A stretch of 64,000 bases of DNA from Modicisalibacter sp049808615 (GCF_049808615.1 NZ_JBNCAN010000012.1:1-64000), one strand, 5' to 3'; numbered from the stretch's first letter, positions 17,638-26,856 are shown. Notes: a model not told the origin generated them from the letters alone. Program-made: numbers and translations.

Positions 17638-18296
17638 CAATCCCCCCCTATATTACTCTTGCTACTCTGAGTCTTCACTCTTTCTCGATATGCGCGCCAG
17701 TTTTCCGACTCCCCCCCATATATACCAGAGCCTTTGGCTACCACAATTATTGTCTTGAATATGATAACAATGTCATAAAAGATGTTATAATTTTTTGCAT
17801 ACTCGGCATCCGCCTTTAATTGATCCAACCATCCTAGACTGCGTCGCCCTCGCACTTGGGCAAGCCCGGTTAATCCCGGAAGCACATGAAAACGACTCTT
17901 AAATTCGGGCGGCACTACCTCTAATTGTTCGGGAATTATTGGTCTTGGGCCGACAATACTCATGTCACCACGCACAATATTCCAAAGTTGAGGTAACTCA
18001 TCTAAACTAGTACTTCTCAGAAAACGTCCTGACCTGGTGATTCTAGGATCTTCTCCGTTGGCGATAACTTTCTCGTTGTTTTGATCGATATCGCTCGATG
18101 GACGATCTATCATCGTTCTTAATTTAAGCACTTTAAAAGGTTTACAATCCTTTCCAATTCTATGCTGCTTGAAGATTACAGGCCCCGGAGTATCCAGCCG
18201 TATCCAGAGGGCGGCTAATAGAATAAAAGGGAAGAAGAAAAATAATGCGACGCTGCTCAATACAATATCAAATAGGCGCTTTACTTGAGCTTTCAT
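17637..18296 (-). CDS. Initiating sugar-1-phosphate transferase (PglC-like monotopic phosphoglycosyl transferase)
   Basis: Bacterial sugar transferase of the small PglC/WbaP-catalytic-domain class, 219 aa. One N-terminal re-entrant hydrophobic segment (residues 7-33) with DTPGP after it is followed by FKVLKLRTM and SLDELPQLWN, which hold the catalytic Asp-Glu pair. GDMSIVGPRP and GLTGLAQV complete the family pattern. It transfers a phosphosugar from a UDP-sugar to undecaprenyl phosphate and so starts repeat-unit assembly. With the WbpM-type dehydratase present, the first sugar could be a UDP-6-deoxy-HexNAc derivative. It overlaps the upstream glycosyltransferase by 29 bases. Confidence 0.92.
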   Translation of the reverse strand: MKAQVKRLFDIVLSSVALFFFFPFILLAALWIRLDTPGPVIFKQHRIGKDCKPFKVLKLRTMIDRPSSDIDQNNEKVIANGEDPRITRSGRFLRSTSLDELPQLWNIVRGDMSIVGPRPIIPEQLEVVPPEFKSRFHVLPGLTGLAQVRGRRSLGWLDQLKADAEYAKNYNIFYDIVIIFKTIIVVAKGSGIYGGESENWRAYRERVKTQSSKSNIGGD

Positions 18297-19404
18297 TAAC
18301 TTTCATCGCCTCCATGATCAAGCCATTTATTTTTCGTACATCGTATTTCTCTTCTGCGATTCTGCGTGAAGCATCAGCCATTGTGACTATTTGCTCTGGT
18401 GATTCTAAAAACTTTCGCATCGCCGTTGCTAGTGGTGCTACCTCTTTTGGCGGTACCAGAAAACCATTGAGGCCTTCTACCACTGTTTCACGACAACCGG
18501 GCGCATCACTGGTAATGATGGGTCTACCGATACTCATTGCTTCTAGTACAGAGCGCGGGGTTCCTTCTCTATAAGATGGCAAGACAAATATCGTGCATTT
18601 AGCTAGCCAAGGGCGAACATCCTTTACTCCATCAATAAACTCCACCGCTGATTTGGTTTTCCATTGCTGCAGCTGCTCAAGCTTTACTGAGTGAGGCAGG
18701 CAGGGGTCATGGGGACCGACTGCAATAAAACGGGCTTCTGGATAATCTTTTTGTAGTTCCGTCGCAGCATCAACAAATTCTGCAATCCCCTTTTCCGTAA
18801 GCATTCTTCCAACGAAAAGAAAAACTGGTGAACCCTCTGGAAGCGGCAGTCGTGCAAATTGATTGGTGTCTACCCCCGAGCCATTAACCCTTACGATCTT
18901 TTCTTTGTTACGAACGATGCCAAATCTGATGAAATCGTTTTCATCATCCGGATTTTGAAAAAAAACACGATTGCTGCACGATACGCCCAAACGATAGAGT
19001 TTCGTTACCATTAGTCTGATGATTCTTGTCCGCAATGAGTCCGTAGTGAAGATATGGCCCAGTCCTGTCACCATAGAATAAACTCGTGGAACGTTTGCTA
19101 TTCGAGCAGCGATCGAGCCATATATAACCGGCTTGATAGTATAACTAAAGACCGCTTCAGGCTTATTTCTTCTCATGATGTGTATGAGTTTTAGCACGGC
19201 ATGCAAATCGCTTAAGGGGTTTATACCTGTACGCCCCATATCAAAAGGAAAAATGGTTATTCCTAGCTTTTCTACTTCTGGAAGATAGTCTCTGGTTGGG
19301 ACCGCTGCTCCTACTTCAAGTCCCTGATCCAGCATTTCGTTTATCAAATTGCCGCGATTAGCAATTAGTGAACGAGCATTTCCCGCCACGAAGAGCACAT
19401 CCAA
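18268..19404 (-). CDS. Glycosyltransferase family 4
   Basis: GT-B retaining glycosyltransferase, 378 aa. The acceptor domain begins DVLFVAGNARSLI and contains FSYTIKPVIYGSIAAR, a stretch typical of the PglA/WbpJ-like branch. The donor domain has FVGRMLTEKGI and the Glu-x7-Glu motif in EGTPRSVLE. The start is TTG at 19404 with AAGGAG six bases upstream; a GTG two codons later is the alternative. It is probably the second transferase after the PglC-like enzyme, a pairing common in such loci. It follows the membrane protein gene by two bases. Confidence 0.87.
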   Translation of the reverse strand: MDVLFVAGNARSLIANRGNLINEMLDQGLEVGAAVPTRDYLPEVEKLGITIFPFDMGRTGINPLSDLHAVLKLIHIMRRNKPEAVFSYTIKPVIYGSIAARIANVPRVYSMVTGLGHIFTTDSLRTRIIRLMVTKLYRLGVSCSNRVFFQNPDDENDFIRFGIVRNKEKIVRVNGSGVDTNQFARLPLPEGSPVFLFVGRMLTEKGIAEFVDAATELQKDYPEARFIAVGPHDPCLPHSVKLEQLQQWKTKSAVEFIDGVKDVRPWLAKCTIFVLPSYREGTPRSVLEAMSIGRPIITSDAPGCRETVVEGLNGFLVPPKEVAPLATAMRKFLESPEQIVTMADASRRIAEEKYDVRKINGLIMEAMKVNESSSKAPI

Positions 19405-19406
19405 AC

Positions 19407-20639
19407 TTATCTCCTTAACTTTAACTTTATGGTATCGAATGAGGCTGCTGCCAGTATTAAGAATAAAGCCGTGAATTTAGTTTTATGACGTATTCCGGTG
19501 CCTATATTGGATACGCCGATTGAAAATATAATTATGAGACTTGCTAAAATTAGCAGCAGTGCCAAACATTCCTGTTTATTGCGTATATTGTCCCAACCCT
19601 TAAATATTCGCCATGTTAAAAAGAAAAGAAGAAAAGAAGAAATCAAACCTATGATATGCCGAGGGCTTTTAATATCCCAAGGAAACGGTGCGTATAGAAA
19701 ATAAGCAACCTTTGCTGGTATTATCCATGGTTGGGTTATAGGATTACCAGTGGCTATTACTGCGGGATACGCCGATCCACCTTCTGATACACCTACAAAA
19801 CGTGACTCGATTTGCTCTGTGAGTGCCTCACTTTCTTCTGTTCCGACCGATATTCCTTTGCCGAGCTTAATCCCTCCTCCAGCTACTGCCAATCCCGCTG
19901 ACAATACAAGAATCGATGCCGAAAGTACAAGCTTACTGAAATATCTTTTAGTGACCCTATTACCACCTAATACCTGTGGGATTGACTTTATCAACATATA
20001 TATAGAATAGGCACCCACTCCCAATATTGCACCCACCCAACCGGGATGAACCATAGTTGCAAGTGCAAAGAAAAAAAGGCTTATATAAACACCCCAGACA
20101 GATTCTTCGCGCAACCAAACCACTAGAAAATACAAGCCAATCATGAAAAGCAGAATTGAAGGTTCTTCCCGCATTGCAGTGGCTGAGTTTATTGCAGAGA
20201 ACGGGTAAATAGCAATAATAAACACTGCCCACTGCGCAGCTCTTGCACCCCACATTTTGTAGACGATAGCACCGGTTAAACATACGACTAGAACACCGGC
20301 TATAAGATTGAGTGCCGGTAGCAGCATCTCATGATATCCAAATATCTTGTATAGAAGTGCTCCTACCACTGAGTAGTTATAAGAATGGGATGTGCTAAGC
20401 TCGCTTAAAATATTTTCAAAACTTAGGCCGGACCACATTCTTGCTCGTTGTACGAACGACCCAGCATCTTCGGCACCAGGTAACGGATAAATATTATAGT
20501 AGTCGATCAGTAGTAAAAAACATCGAAAAACAAAAGCCACCATCAATAATACAGATAACTTTTCGTATTTAATACTGAAAACAAATACAATACCTAACGC
20601 TATCAGATAAAGAAAGGTTAAAAAAAGCGTTGTCGTCAC
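19407..20639 (-). CDS. Polytopic membrane protein, candidate GT-C transferase or repeat-unit polymerase
   Basis: A 410-aa protein with about ten predicted membrane helices. After the second helix comes PLPGAEDAGSF, with Glu57-Asp58 in a position that resembles the acidic pair of GT-C (PMT/ArnT-like) enzymes. A loop with SATAMREEPS and TMVHPGW follows, and a long soluble loop lies at about 255-300. The start is GTG with AGGGG upstream. No family could be fixed. Two roles are open: a GT39/GT-C type transferase using a lipid-linked donor, or the Wzy-like polymerase the locus otherwise lacks. Close packing with the transferase genes supports a direct part in glycan assembly. Confidence 0.6.
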   Translation of the reverse strand: MTTTLFLTFLYLIALGIVFVFSIKYEKLSVLLMVAFVFRCFLLLIDYYNIYPLPGAEDAGSFVQRARMWSGLSFENILSELSTSHSYNYSVVGALLYKIFGYHEMLLPALNLIAGVLVVCLTGAIVYKMWGARAAQWAVFIIAIYPFSAINSATAMREEPSILLFMIGLYFLVVWLREESVWGVYISLFFFALATMVHPGWVGAILGVGAYSIYMLIKSIPQVLGGNRVTKRYFSKLVLSASILVLSAGLAVAGGGIKLGKGISVGTEESEALTEQIESRFVGVSEGGSAYPAVIATGNPITQPWIIPAKVAYFLYAPFPWDIKSPRHIIGLISSFLLFFLTWRIFKGWDNIRNKQECLALLLILASLIIIFSIGVSNIGTGIRHKTKFTALFLILAAASFDTIKLKLRR

Positions 20640-20679
20640 ATAACACCCCTGAAAGTAAATAGCCGAAAGGCCTTATTTG

Positions 20680-21768
20680 TCATACAGCGCGAGAACTGTC
20701 TTCAAACCAAGCTTTTACTCTCGATACCCAGCTATAATCTGCAAAAGAAGATACTGCATTATTTGAAAAAAATTCGAGCCTAGACTCTTCATTAATAAAG
20801 TCTACAATTAGCTTTCTTGCTTCTTCGGAGTTATAGAAATCAACCGTAATGCCAACATTATATTGCTCGGTTTCATCCGAATAGCCCGGCATATCTCTTT
20901 GAGCGATAATTGATCTACCGTTTATCATATAATCGTATAGCTTCAAAGGGCTTCCTGGGCTAACACGATTATCCGCCACGGGAAGCAAACATGCATCCGC
21001 GCATTTTATTATTTCGGCACATCCAATGTCATCCAATGGACTAACATTTATTACTCTTCCATCGGGATCCATATCTTTTGTAACTTTCCCCCCGGCACAT
21101 AATACTTTTATATTATCCCCATATTTATCAAATTCTTTTTGCAAATCAACCAGCAAGTCTATACCACGCCATTTGGTTGTTGAGCCTACAAAAACCAGAT
21201 ACTTGAAGCTTGTATCCAGTTGATATTTTTCCATGGCTGTTTCTTTGTCGATCGACACCACTGCGTCCGGACTGCCCCCATTATATGAGACAATATCGTT
21301 TTCACTCCCCCAGCCTTCTTCGATAAAATGCTCTTTAAGCATAGGATTATTGTAGATTCTAATATCCGCAATTTTATTTACTATAAACGAGTACAGGAGA
21401 ATTAGCTTTAAATAAGCTTTAACAAGCTTTGGTTTTCTCAGAAGCTTTAGCTCTTCAAATGGTCCGCAGTGTATCTCCCTCATGGTGACAATACCAAAGG
21501 ACTTAGCCAATGGCACTGAAATAATACCAACATCTCCGCGGCTAATATAATAATCTATCTTTTTGTTTTTTATTAAAATAGCGACTACGCAACGAGCCTC
21601 ACAAAAAAAACCTGTGAAGACTCTTGAAAAACGTCTTTCAATTTTATTAGGAACAATTATGAATGCACTTTCACTTATTTCTTTTAATGCTTGAATTTTA
21701 TGCCTTGTCGCTCGATTTTTACCGGTTGGTATACTAGTATCGAATGGGCAGCAATATAAAGTATTCAA
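20680..21768 (-). CDS. Glycosyltransferase (GT-B, family 4-like)
   Basis: A 362-aa glycosyltransferase with a weak N-terminal half and a clear C-terminal donor-binding half: FVGSTTKWRGIDLLVDL, then CADACLLPVADN and PGSPLKLYDYMINGRSII in the place of the Glu-x7-Glu region. The N-terminal SRGDVGIISVPLAKSFGI and IHCGPFEELK correspond to acceptor-side loops. Donor and linkage cannot be inferred. The gene stands singly with gaps of about 40 and 90 bases to its neighbours, all on the same strand. Its base composition is among the most AT-rich in the array. Confidence 0.78.
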   Translation of the reverse strand: MNTLYCCPFDTSIPTGKNRATRHKIQALKEISESAFIIVPNKIERRFSRVFTGFFCEARCVVAILIKNKKIDYYISRGDVGIISVPLAKSFGIVTMREIHCGPFEELKLLRKPKLVKAYLKLILLYSFIVNKIADIRIYNNPMLKEHFIEEGWGSENDIVSYNGGSPDAVVSIDKETAMEKYQLDTSFKYLVFVGSTTKWRGIDLLVDLQKEFDKYGDNIKVLCAGGKVTKDMDPDGRVINVSPLDDIGCAEIIKCADACLLPVADNRVSPGSPLKLYDYMINGRSIIAQRDMPGYSDETEQYNVGITVDFYNSEEARKLIVDFINEESRLEFFSNNAVSSFADYSWVSRVKAWFEDSSRAV

Positions 21769-21860
21769 AACATATTCCTATGTTTATAAGTTTTATCCAG
21801 ACTATTTTTAATGGCGATAGCCGCTAATAGATCTATTATTCTCAAGCCAGTCACTAGCAT

Positions 21861-22733
21861 TTATCGTACGCTTTTTTTATTTGACATTAACAGCTTGTAA
21901 AGTTCTTTTATCTGGTATTTTTTCACGATAAATAATAACTTTATTACTTCTTTTTTTTCTTTCCACGAAAATTGATTTGCTTTAATAACCTTGTTAAATC
22001 GAACAAATGGTGGCAGCAGGGTTATCAGTATTTGCTTTATATTTTTTAAGCTAGTGTTTCCAACACGCCCACCGATTCGTCTTTCCGCCTTTCCAACAAT
22101 TTGTGACATGCTACTTCTTGCTGGATGATATACAACTGAATCGGGTGCATATAAGAATTTATAACCCAGTTCGCGTGCTCGATCGCAAAATTCGTGATCA
22201 CCACCCGTAAATCTTGATTCATCAAAGCCCTGAAGCTGTACAAAACTTGATTTTCTTACCACTAGATTTGCTGTAACTGACTTTTTTTTCTTGGCATAGG
22301 AGCTTTGGTCTATGCCGAGGATCATGTCGTATGCTTCATAAGGGTTTGGTTGAGTATCACGCATTGGATAAAGTATGACGTTTCCTGCAATCAAATCCGC
22401 TTCAGGGTTATTTTCAATGATAGATTTAACAGTTGCTAACCAGGTGTCGTCTGGTATGCAATCTGAGTCTATAAAAGCTATATAATCTCCATTTGCAATC
22501 TTAGCACCTTTATTACGTGCTGCATAAGATCCTTCTTTTTGGCAATTCAAAACTTTCAATGACAATTCGTGCTTTCGCAAAGGTGGAAGGTCTTCATCAA
22601 CGTCATTGTTGACCACAACAACTTCAAATAGACGCTTATCCAAACCCTGATCGTCTATTGACTTGATACACTTTTCCAACCTTTCAAAATCTTTATATAC
22701 TGGAATGATGATGGATATGAGCATGTCATACAC
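21861..22733 (-). CDS. Glycosyltransferase family 2
   Basis: Inverting GT-A glycosyltransferase, 290 aa. ISIIIPVYKDFERLEKCIKS starts the fold. Asp89-Ser-Asp91 in YIAFIDSDCIPDD is the DXD metal site, and GGDHEFCDRARELGYK is the acceptor/base region. The C-terminus is Lys-rich and may sit on the membrane. Start choice is between ATG 22733 and the ATG at 22724, which gives MLISIIIPVY. It is the first assembly gene downstream of wzc, separated from it by 161 bases that hold an inverted repeat. Confidence 0.86.
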   Translation of the reverse strand: MYDMLISIIIPVYKDFERLEKCIKSIDDQGLDKRLFEVVVVNNDVDEDLPPLRKHELSLKVLNCQKEGSYAARNKGAKIANGDYIAFIDSDCIPDDTWLATVKSIIENNPEADLIAGNVILYPMRDTQPNPYEAYDMILGIDQSSYAKKKKSVTANLVVRKSSFVQLQGFDESRFTGGDHEFCDRARELGYKFLYAPDSVVYHPARSSMSQIVGKAERRIGGRVGNTSLKNIKQILITLLPPFVRFNKVIKANQFSWKEKKEVIKLLFIVKKYQIKELYKLLMSNKKSVR

Positions 22734-22777
22734 TCTTTTGAAAAACTCCCAACGCCTTTAATAGCGATATTGACATT

Positions 22778-22816
22778 TATCGCCTTACACACTTTGAATC
22801 GCGTTATAAGGCGATA
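22778..22816 (-). terminator. Stem-loop after wzc, possible attenuator
   Basis: Perfect 9-bp inverted repeat TATCGCCTT (22778-22786) and AAGGCGATA (22808-22816) with a 21-base loop, located 79 bases after the wzc stop. No U-run follows, so full termination is unlikely. In E. coli group 1 capsule loci a stem-loop at the same place, after wzc, is known to reduce read-through into the serotype genes, and RfaH counteracts it. The placement here is parallel; the activity is inferred. Confidence 0.4.
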
Positions 22817-22894
22817 TTGCCTAGAGGCATCGTCAATGTAGTGATTATAAGTCTAATTTAAAATTTTTATATCAATATATTAGCTTAGCTTCCA

Positions 22895-25105
22895 CTATTC
22901 GTATGAATAGTTATAGTAACCATAGCTATAACTCGTCGACGCTTTACGTTCCATGGCGTTGAGTATGCAGCCCTTTACGTTCACACCAGCTGTTTCCAGA
23001 CGCCTTAGTGCAATCCTGACTTCGCGCGGTGGGTTCAGTTGATAACGTGCCATCATCAAGGAGGTGCCAACCAACTTGCCAATGATAGCAGCGTCCGTGA
23101 CGGCCAATATTGGAGGAGTGTCGATGATGACTAAGTCATACTCCTGACTGACACGTGCAATCAATTGAGTGAAATTGCGTTGCATCAGCAGCTCAGAAGG
23201 ATTGGGAGGCGCAATACCGCGCGAAATGTAGTACAGGTCAGGTATGCCGCCATTGCGTACTGCGTGCTGTAGGTCAAGCTTTCCAGATAGAACTTCTGAA
23301 AGGCCGGCCTCAGAATGGTCGTTGAACGCCATGTGCATATTACCTTTACGCATATCGGCATCTATGACCAGTACTTTTTGACCTGCTTGAGCACATACCG
23401 CTGCGAGATTGATGCTAACAAAGCTTTTGCCGATCCCAGGACTTGGTCCAGTGATCATGATGCAGTTGTTATGGGCATCCAGCATCGCGAAATGCAAGCT
23501 TGTGCGTAGCCCGCGTAACGCCTCGATAGAAGTATCCGTGGGGTTAACCTTAGCCAGCATCCCACCAATCACCTGCTTGCTGGCTTGATCGCCACGATGC
23601 TTTATTCTCTTGATTAGCTTCTCTTGGTCAGCGGAGAGCGGCACTGTTGCATAAACGGGTAACCCCAGGTCTTCCAATTGTTCAGGGCTTTCTACTCCGC
23701 GATTGAGTAGTCCACGTATTAATACGACAGCCACTGCCAATATGGCGCCGATAATGGTTGCCAGTACGACGATCAGTATTGTCTTGGGTTCAATGGGACT
23801 GGGTGCGACGAGGGCGGAGTCAATAATGCGTACGTTGCCCACCGTGCCAGCCTTAGCAATATTGAGTTCCTGCATCCGATTGAGCAGTTGCACATAGATT
23901 TGCTGAGTTACCTCAACATCACGAGTCATACGAAGAATTTGCTGCTGCGTTTCAGGCAGATTGGAGGTGCGCTCGTCTAAATTGGCTTGTTCACGTTTTA
24001 GTTGTGCTTTCTTTTCTAGCAGTGCAGCGTAGACAGGGTGGTTTGGTGTAAAGCGCCGGGATAGTTCGGATTCCTGCAACTGTAGTTCATTCAGCCGACC
24101 TTCAATATCAACCATGCCTGTCAGCATGTTCTGTGTTTCGAGAGTCAGATCAACACTGTCCTGTTCCGCGCGGTACTCGTTGAGGCGATTTTCCGCGTCA
24201 AGCAACTGCTGACGAACGTTCGGCATTTGCTTTTCGAGAAATTCTAGACTTTTTTCTGCTTCCGCAGCTTGACGAGCGATGTTCTGAGCCAGATAAACTT
24301 GAGTAATGGCATTTAGTGACGTTTGGACTTCATCAGGTTTTGTTCCTGTCAAAATCAGCTGAAGGACGCCGGTATCAACTCCCTTCTGAACAACGACGAA
24401 CCTTGATTTGAGATTGCCAATAGTATTCTGACGGCTTCGCTTCAAGATAGTGAACTGCGCGCCAGGGGGCGCTTGAATATCACTTACACTCAGTTCTATC
24501 CAGGGGTTGTCGATCTCGAGGACTTTACCTACCTGACCAGTACCCATCACGTTTCCCTCGCTATCCAGTACCTGGTAGCGGCCTTCAGGGATAACTTCCA
24601 AGGTGAAAGGCTGGCCAACGATTTCGGGGTCCACGCTCAGCGATTCGACCCGAATGTTTTCCCCGCCCCAGATTTCGGGACGTCCCTCTGCGAATCCAGG
24701 CCGTGGGATGTCGTAACGTATCAAGGCATCGCCGAGCAGCGGTGGAGTAACAGGACTAACGACGGTATCCAGATCCATCTGATATGCCGCCTGTCCAAGA
24801 ATCAATCGGGAACCAAGAATTTCGATTTGAGCAGCCGTTGCCGGTTCTTCTTCGCCTAGCAACACTGCCAAATCGGGGTTTTTGCCAGCGGAAGCGGTTT
24901 TCTCCACCTGTACCAATGCATCTCCCTGGTAGACCGGTGTGACCAGCAATGCATAAATCAACCCAGCTAGCGTGAATAAAAAAGTGGCAAAAAGTATTTT
25001 CCATTTATGGTCCAGCAACATACCAAACAAGCGACCCAGATCGACGGTTTCGTCGTTCTGGGCGACATTTCGTGTCGCTACTGGAACTTGTTGTTCCTGG
25101 GACAT
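22895..25105 (-). CDS. wzc: Polysaccharide co-polymerase / tyrosine autokinase
   Basis: Inner-membrane PCP-2a protein with a fused BY-kinase, 736 aa from the ATG at 25105. Order: N-terminal Wzz domain with helix 1 near residues 35-55, a long periplasmic coiled-coil region, a second helix (TILIVVLATIIGAILAV), and the cytoplasmic kinase. The kinase has Walker A GPSPGIGKS, Walker A' VLVIDADMRKG and Walker B LVIIDTPP. The C-terminus is a tyrosine cluster (SYSYGYYNYSYE), the autophosphorylation tail. The ATG at 25105 follows AGGAAACACC, a better start than in-frame codons at 25132 or 25174. Cycling between phosphorylated and Wzb-dephosphorylated forms controls chain export in known systems. Confidence 0.94.
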   Translation of the reverse strand: MSQEQQVPVATRNVAQNDETVDLGRLFGMLLDHKWKILFATFLFTLAGLIYALLVTPVYQGDALVQVEKTASAGKNPDLAVLLGEEEPATAAQIEILGSRLILGQAAYQMDLDTVVSPVTPPLLGDALIRYDIPRPGFAEGRPEIWGGENIRVESLSVDPEIVGQPFTLEVIPEGRYQVLDSEGNVMGTGQVGKVLEIDNPWIELSVSDIQAPPGAQFTILKRSRQNTIGNLKSRFVVVQKGVDTGVLQLILTGTKPDEVQTSLNAITQVYLAQNIARQAAEAEKSLEFLEKQMPNVRQQLLDAENRLNEYRAEQDSVDLTLETQNMLTGMVDIEGRLNELQLQESELSRRFTPNHPVYAALLEKKAQLKREQANLDERTSNLPETQQQILRMTRDVEVTQQIYVQLLNRMQELNIAKAGTVGNVRIIDSALVAPSPIEPKTILIVVLATIIGAILAVAVVLIRGLLNRGVESPEQLEDLGLPVYATVPLSADQEKLIKRIKHRGDQASKQVIGGMLAKVNPTDTSIEALRGLRTSLHFAMLDAHNNCIMITGPSPGIGKSFVSINLAAVCAQAGQKVLVIDADMRKGNMHMAFNDHSEAGLSEVLSGKLDLQHAVRNGGIPDLYYISRGIAPPNPSELLMQRNFTQLIARVSQEYDLVIIDTPPILAVTDAAIIGKLVGTSLMMARYQLNPPREVRIALRRLETAGVNVKGCILNAMERKASTSYSYGYYNYSYE

Positions 25106-25136
25106 GGTGTTTCCTGAAACAAAGCTCGTCATAGGG

Positions 25137-25592
25137 TCAATCCCCAAGCTTGGACCGCCAGGTATCGGCGGCACTGATCAATAACTGATGAACGTGGGTA
25201 AAAGCCTCCCGGCTTTTACGGTAAGGGTCGGGAATCGCATATCCATGAGCGCCGCCACCCGATAACCAACGACCGAATAGCATGGTCTTGCCAGTGGCGG
25301 CGGGAGAAAGTTCACTGATCTTTTGTCGTTGTCCTTCACTCATGACCAAAATCAAGTCTGCCGCCTCGATCATGTCACGGTTGATCTGCTTAGCATGATG
25401 CGCGCTAAGATCGAGTCCATCAGCTTCCGCTAACTCCTGCGCCAACGGAGCGGCTCCATGACCAACGAATTTGCCTACGGCAATTCCTGCCGACTCGATT
25501 CGTAGCCTTGGAAGCCGAGCCTTCAACAAGGCCTCGGCAACCGGACTACGACAGATATTGGCTGTGCACACCACCAGAATGGACTGGAACAT
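25137..25592 (-). CDS. wzb: Low-molecular-weight protein-tyrosine phosphatase
   Basis: Cytoplasmic LMW-PTP, 151 aa, that removes phosphate from the Wzc tyrosine tail. The P-loop is CTANICRS with nucleophile Cys9 and Arg15. The general acid Asp122 is in IPDPYRK, the bacterial variant of the DPY motif. It lies 5 bases after wza and 31 bases before the preferred wzc start, so the three are one transcript. The residue pattern fits Wzb/Etp rather than arsenate reductase. Confidence 0.94.
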   Translation of the reverse strand: MFQSILVVCTANICRSPVAEALLKARLPRLRIESAGIAVGKFVGHGAAPLAQELAEADGLDLSAHHAKQINRDMIEAADLILVMSEGQRQKISELSPAATGKTMLFGRWLSGGGAHGYAIPDPYRKSREAFTHVHQLLISAADTWRSKLGD

Positions 25593-25597
25593 GAAAA

Positions 25598-26710
25598 TCA
25601 GAAGCTTCCAGAGCGAGCAACATCACCCGGCAAGGTGAGTGTGGGAAGCAGTAGACTGATAACCTTGTTCCAGCGCGCCAGTGGTGCGGCGGTCACGTAC
25701 ACCACGTCTTGAGGTTGGAGCTGGAAGTAATTCCCCATGGTCAGCGACACCGCATTGCTGATATCGAGCTGGTAGACCGTGGCAATCTTCTCGCTGCCAG
25801 CTGGCGTGCCACGCAGTACGAAGATGCCGGAGGGCTCGGCACGGAACTCGTCCACGCCACCGGCGCTTGACAGTGCATCGGTCAGCGAAAGACGCTCGTT
25901 ACCCACCGGAATGTTACCCGGCTTGCGCACTTGGCCGAGCACCGCCACATTCTGATTTTCCAGAGTGGGTACATGCAGGATATCTCCAGGCTGCACCATC
26001 CTATTCTGAGATAAATCGCCTTCCTTGAGCATGGCATACAAGGACAGCGCCTGTTCCTCACCGTTGCGATTCAACGTCACGCCATGCAGGTTCGCCAGTT
26101 CGTTTGCGCCGCCGGTTTGAGAAATGACGTCAAGCACCGTCATGGGGACATTGGTAACAGGAACGACCCCCGGGGCGCCTACAGCTCCCGTCACATAGAC
26201 CTTCTTGGACAGGAAGGCCGCGATGCTTACCTCGACCTGAGGATCAGTAATAAAGTTCGACAAGCGGCTGGCAATAATGCCACGTATTTGATCAACGGTT
26301 TTATCTTCGACTTTTACCCGGCCGATATACGGATAATAGATGGTACCGTCGGGCTGCACCACGGTGCCCGACTCGGCAGCGCTGCGCTCTGAACCCGCAG
26401 GGATAGTCAATTCCGGATGGTCGTAGACGATGATGGTCAGTACATCACCGGGGCCCACCCGGTATTCGTAGGAGTCGATAGCGCTGCTCAGTTCTTCGGT
26501 AATACCTGTCGCGGCGGTGGCACTCATCTGCTCACGATAGGTAGCGATCCATTCAGGGGTAATCGGTTGGATTTCCACACGATCATCCAGGGGCGGAGCA
26601 TCCGCATCGTAGTCGATGTGTCCTCCTGGAGCTAGGGAACATCCAGCCAATACACTCATTGATACAAAGGCGATAGCCGGCAAGCTGATTCGCGTTATTT
26701 TTTTCATCAT
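25598..26710 (-). CDS. wza: Outer-membrane polysaccharide export lipoprotein
   Basis: Outer-membrane export channel of the OPX family, 370 aa. It begins with a lipoprotein signal whose lipobox LAGC puts the acylated Cys at 24, followed by Ser. The Poly_export domain has YRVGPGDVLTIIVYDHPEL, and SLBB repeats follow (VYVTGAVGAPGVVPV and VAVLGQVRKPGNIPV). The C-terminal segment with LARWNKVISLLLPTL corresponds to the amphipathic helix that forms the outer-membrane pore in Wza. It is the promoter-proximal gene of the array; the JUMPstart/ops element lies about 110 bases upstream of its start. Confidence 0.94.
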   Translation of the reverse strand: MMKKITRISLPAIAFVSMSVLAGCSLAPGGHIDYDADAPPLDDRVEIQPITPEWIATYREQMSATAATGITEELSSAIDSYEYRVGPGDVLTIIVYDHPELTIPAGSERSAAESGTVVQPDGTIYYPYIGRVKVEDKTVDQIRGIIASRLSNFITDPQVEVSIAAFLSKKVYVTGAVGAPGVVPVTNVPMTVLDVISQTGGANELANLHGVTLNRNGEEQALSLYAMLKEGDLSQNRMVQPGDILHVPTLENQNVAVLGQVRKPGNIPVGNERLSLTDALSSAGGVDEFRAEPSGIFVLRGTPAGSEKIATVYQLDISNAVSLTMGNYFQLQPQDVVYVTAAPLARWNKVISLLLPTLTLPGDVARSGSF

Positions 26711-26817
26711 GGTATCTATCTCTCAGCGCAAATATTCATGGTTCAAGGAAAGTTAACGTTGAAGCTCTGTCTAGGCGATTAGCCATCTGCTTGTCCGAAG
26801 CACGCTTTTTCTCTATC

Positions 26818-26856
26818 CACGCTACCGCCCGGGAGGTTCTTACGGCGTTTCCTCCC
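26818..26856 (-). promoter_or_regulatory. JUMPstart element with ops (RfaH loading site) upstream of wza
   Basis: On the minus strand the 12-base ops core GGCGGTAGCGTG occupies 26829-26818, an exact match to the enterobacterial consensus. Directly upstream on the same strand is a hairpin, GGGAGG at 26856-26851 with CCTCCC at 26836-26831 and a 14-base loop, in the same order as in JUMPstart. Such elements pause RNA polymerase and recruit the antiterminator RfaH to long capsule and LPS operons. Position and strand fit control of the roughly 22-kb array from wza to 4336. Confidence 0.85.

Noticed and set aside
25106..25174. Longer wzc starting at 25174 or 25132
   Set aside because: The first overlaps wzb and neither has a ribosome site as good as AGGAAACACC before the ATG at 25105.
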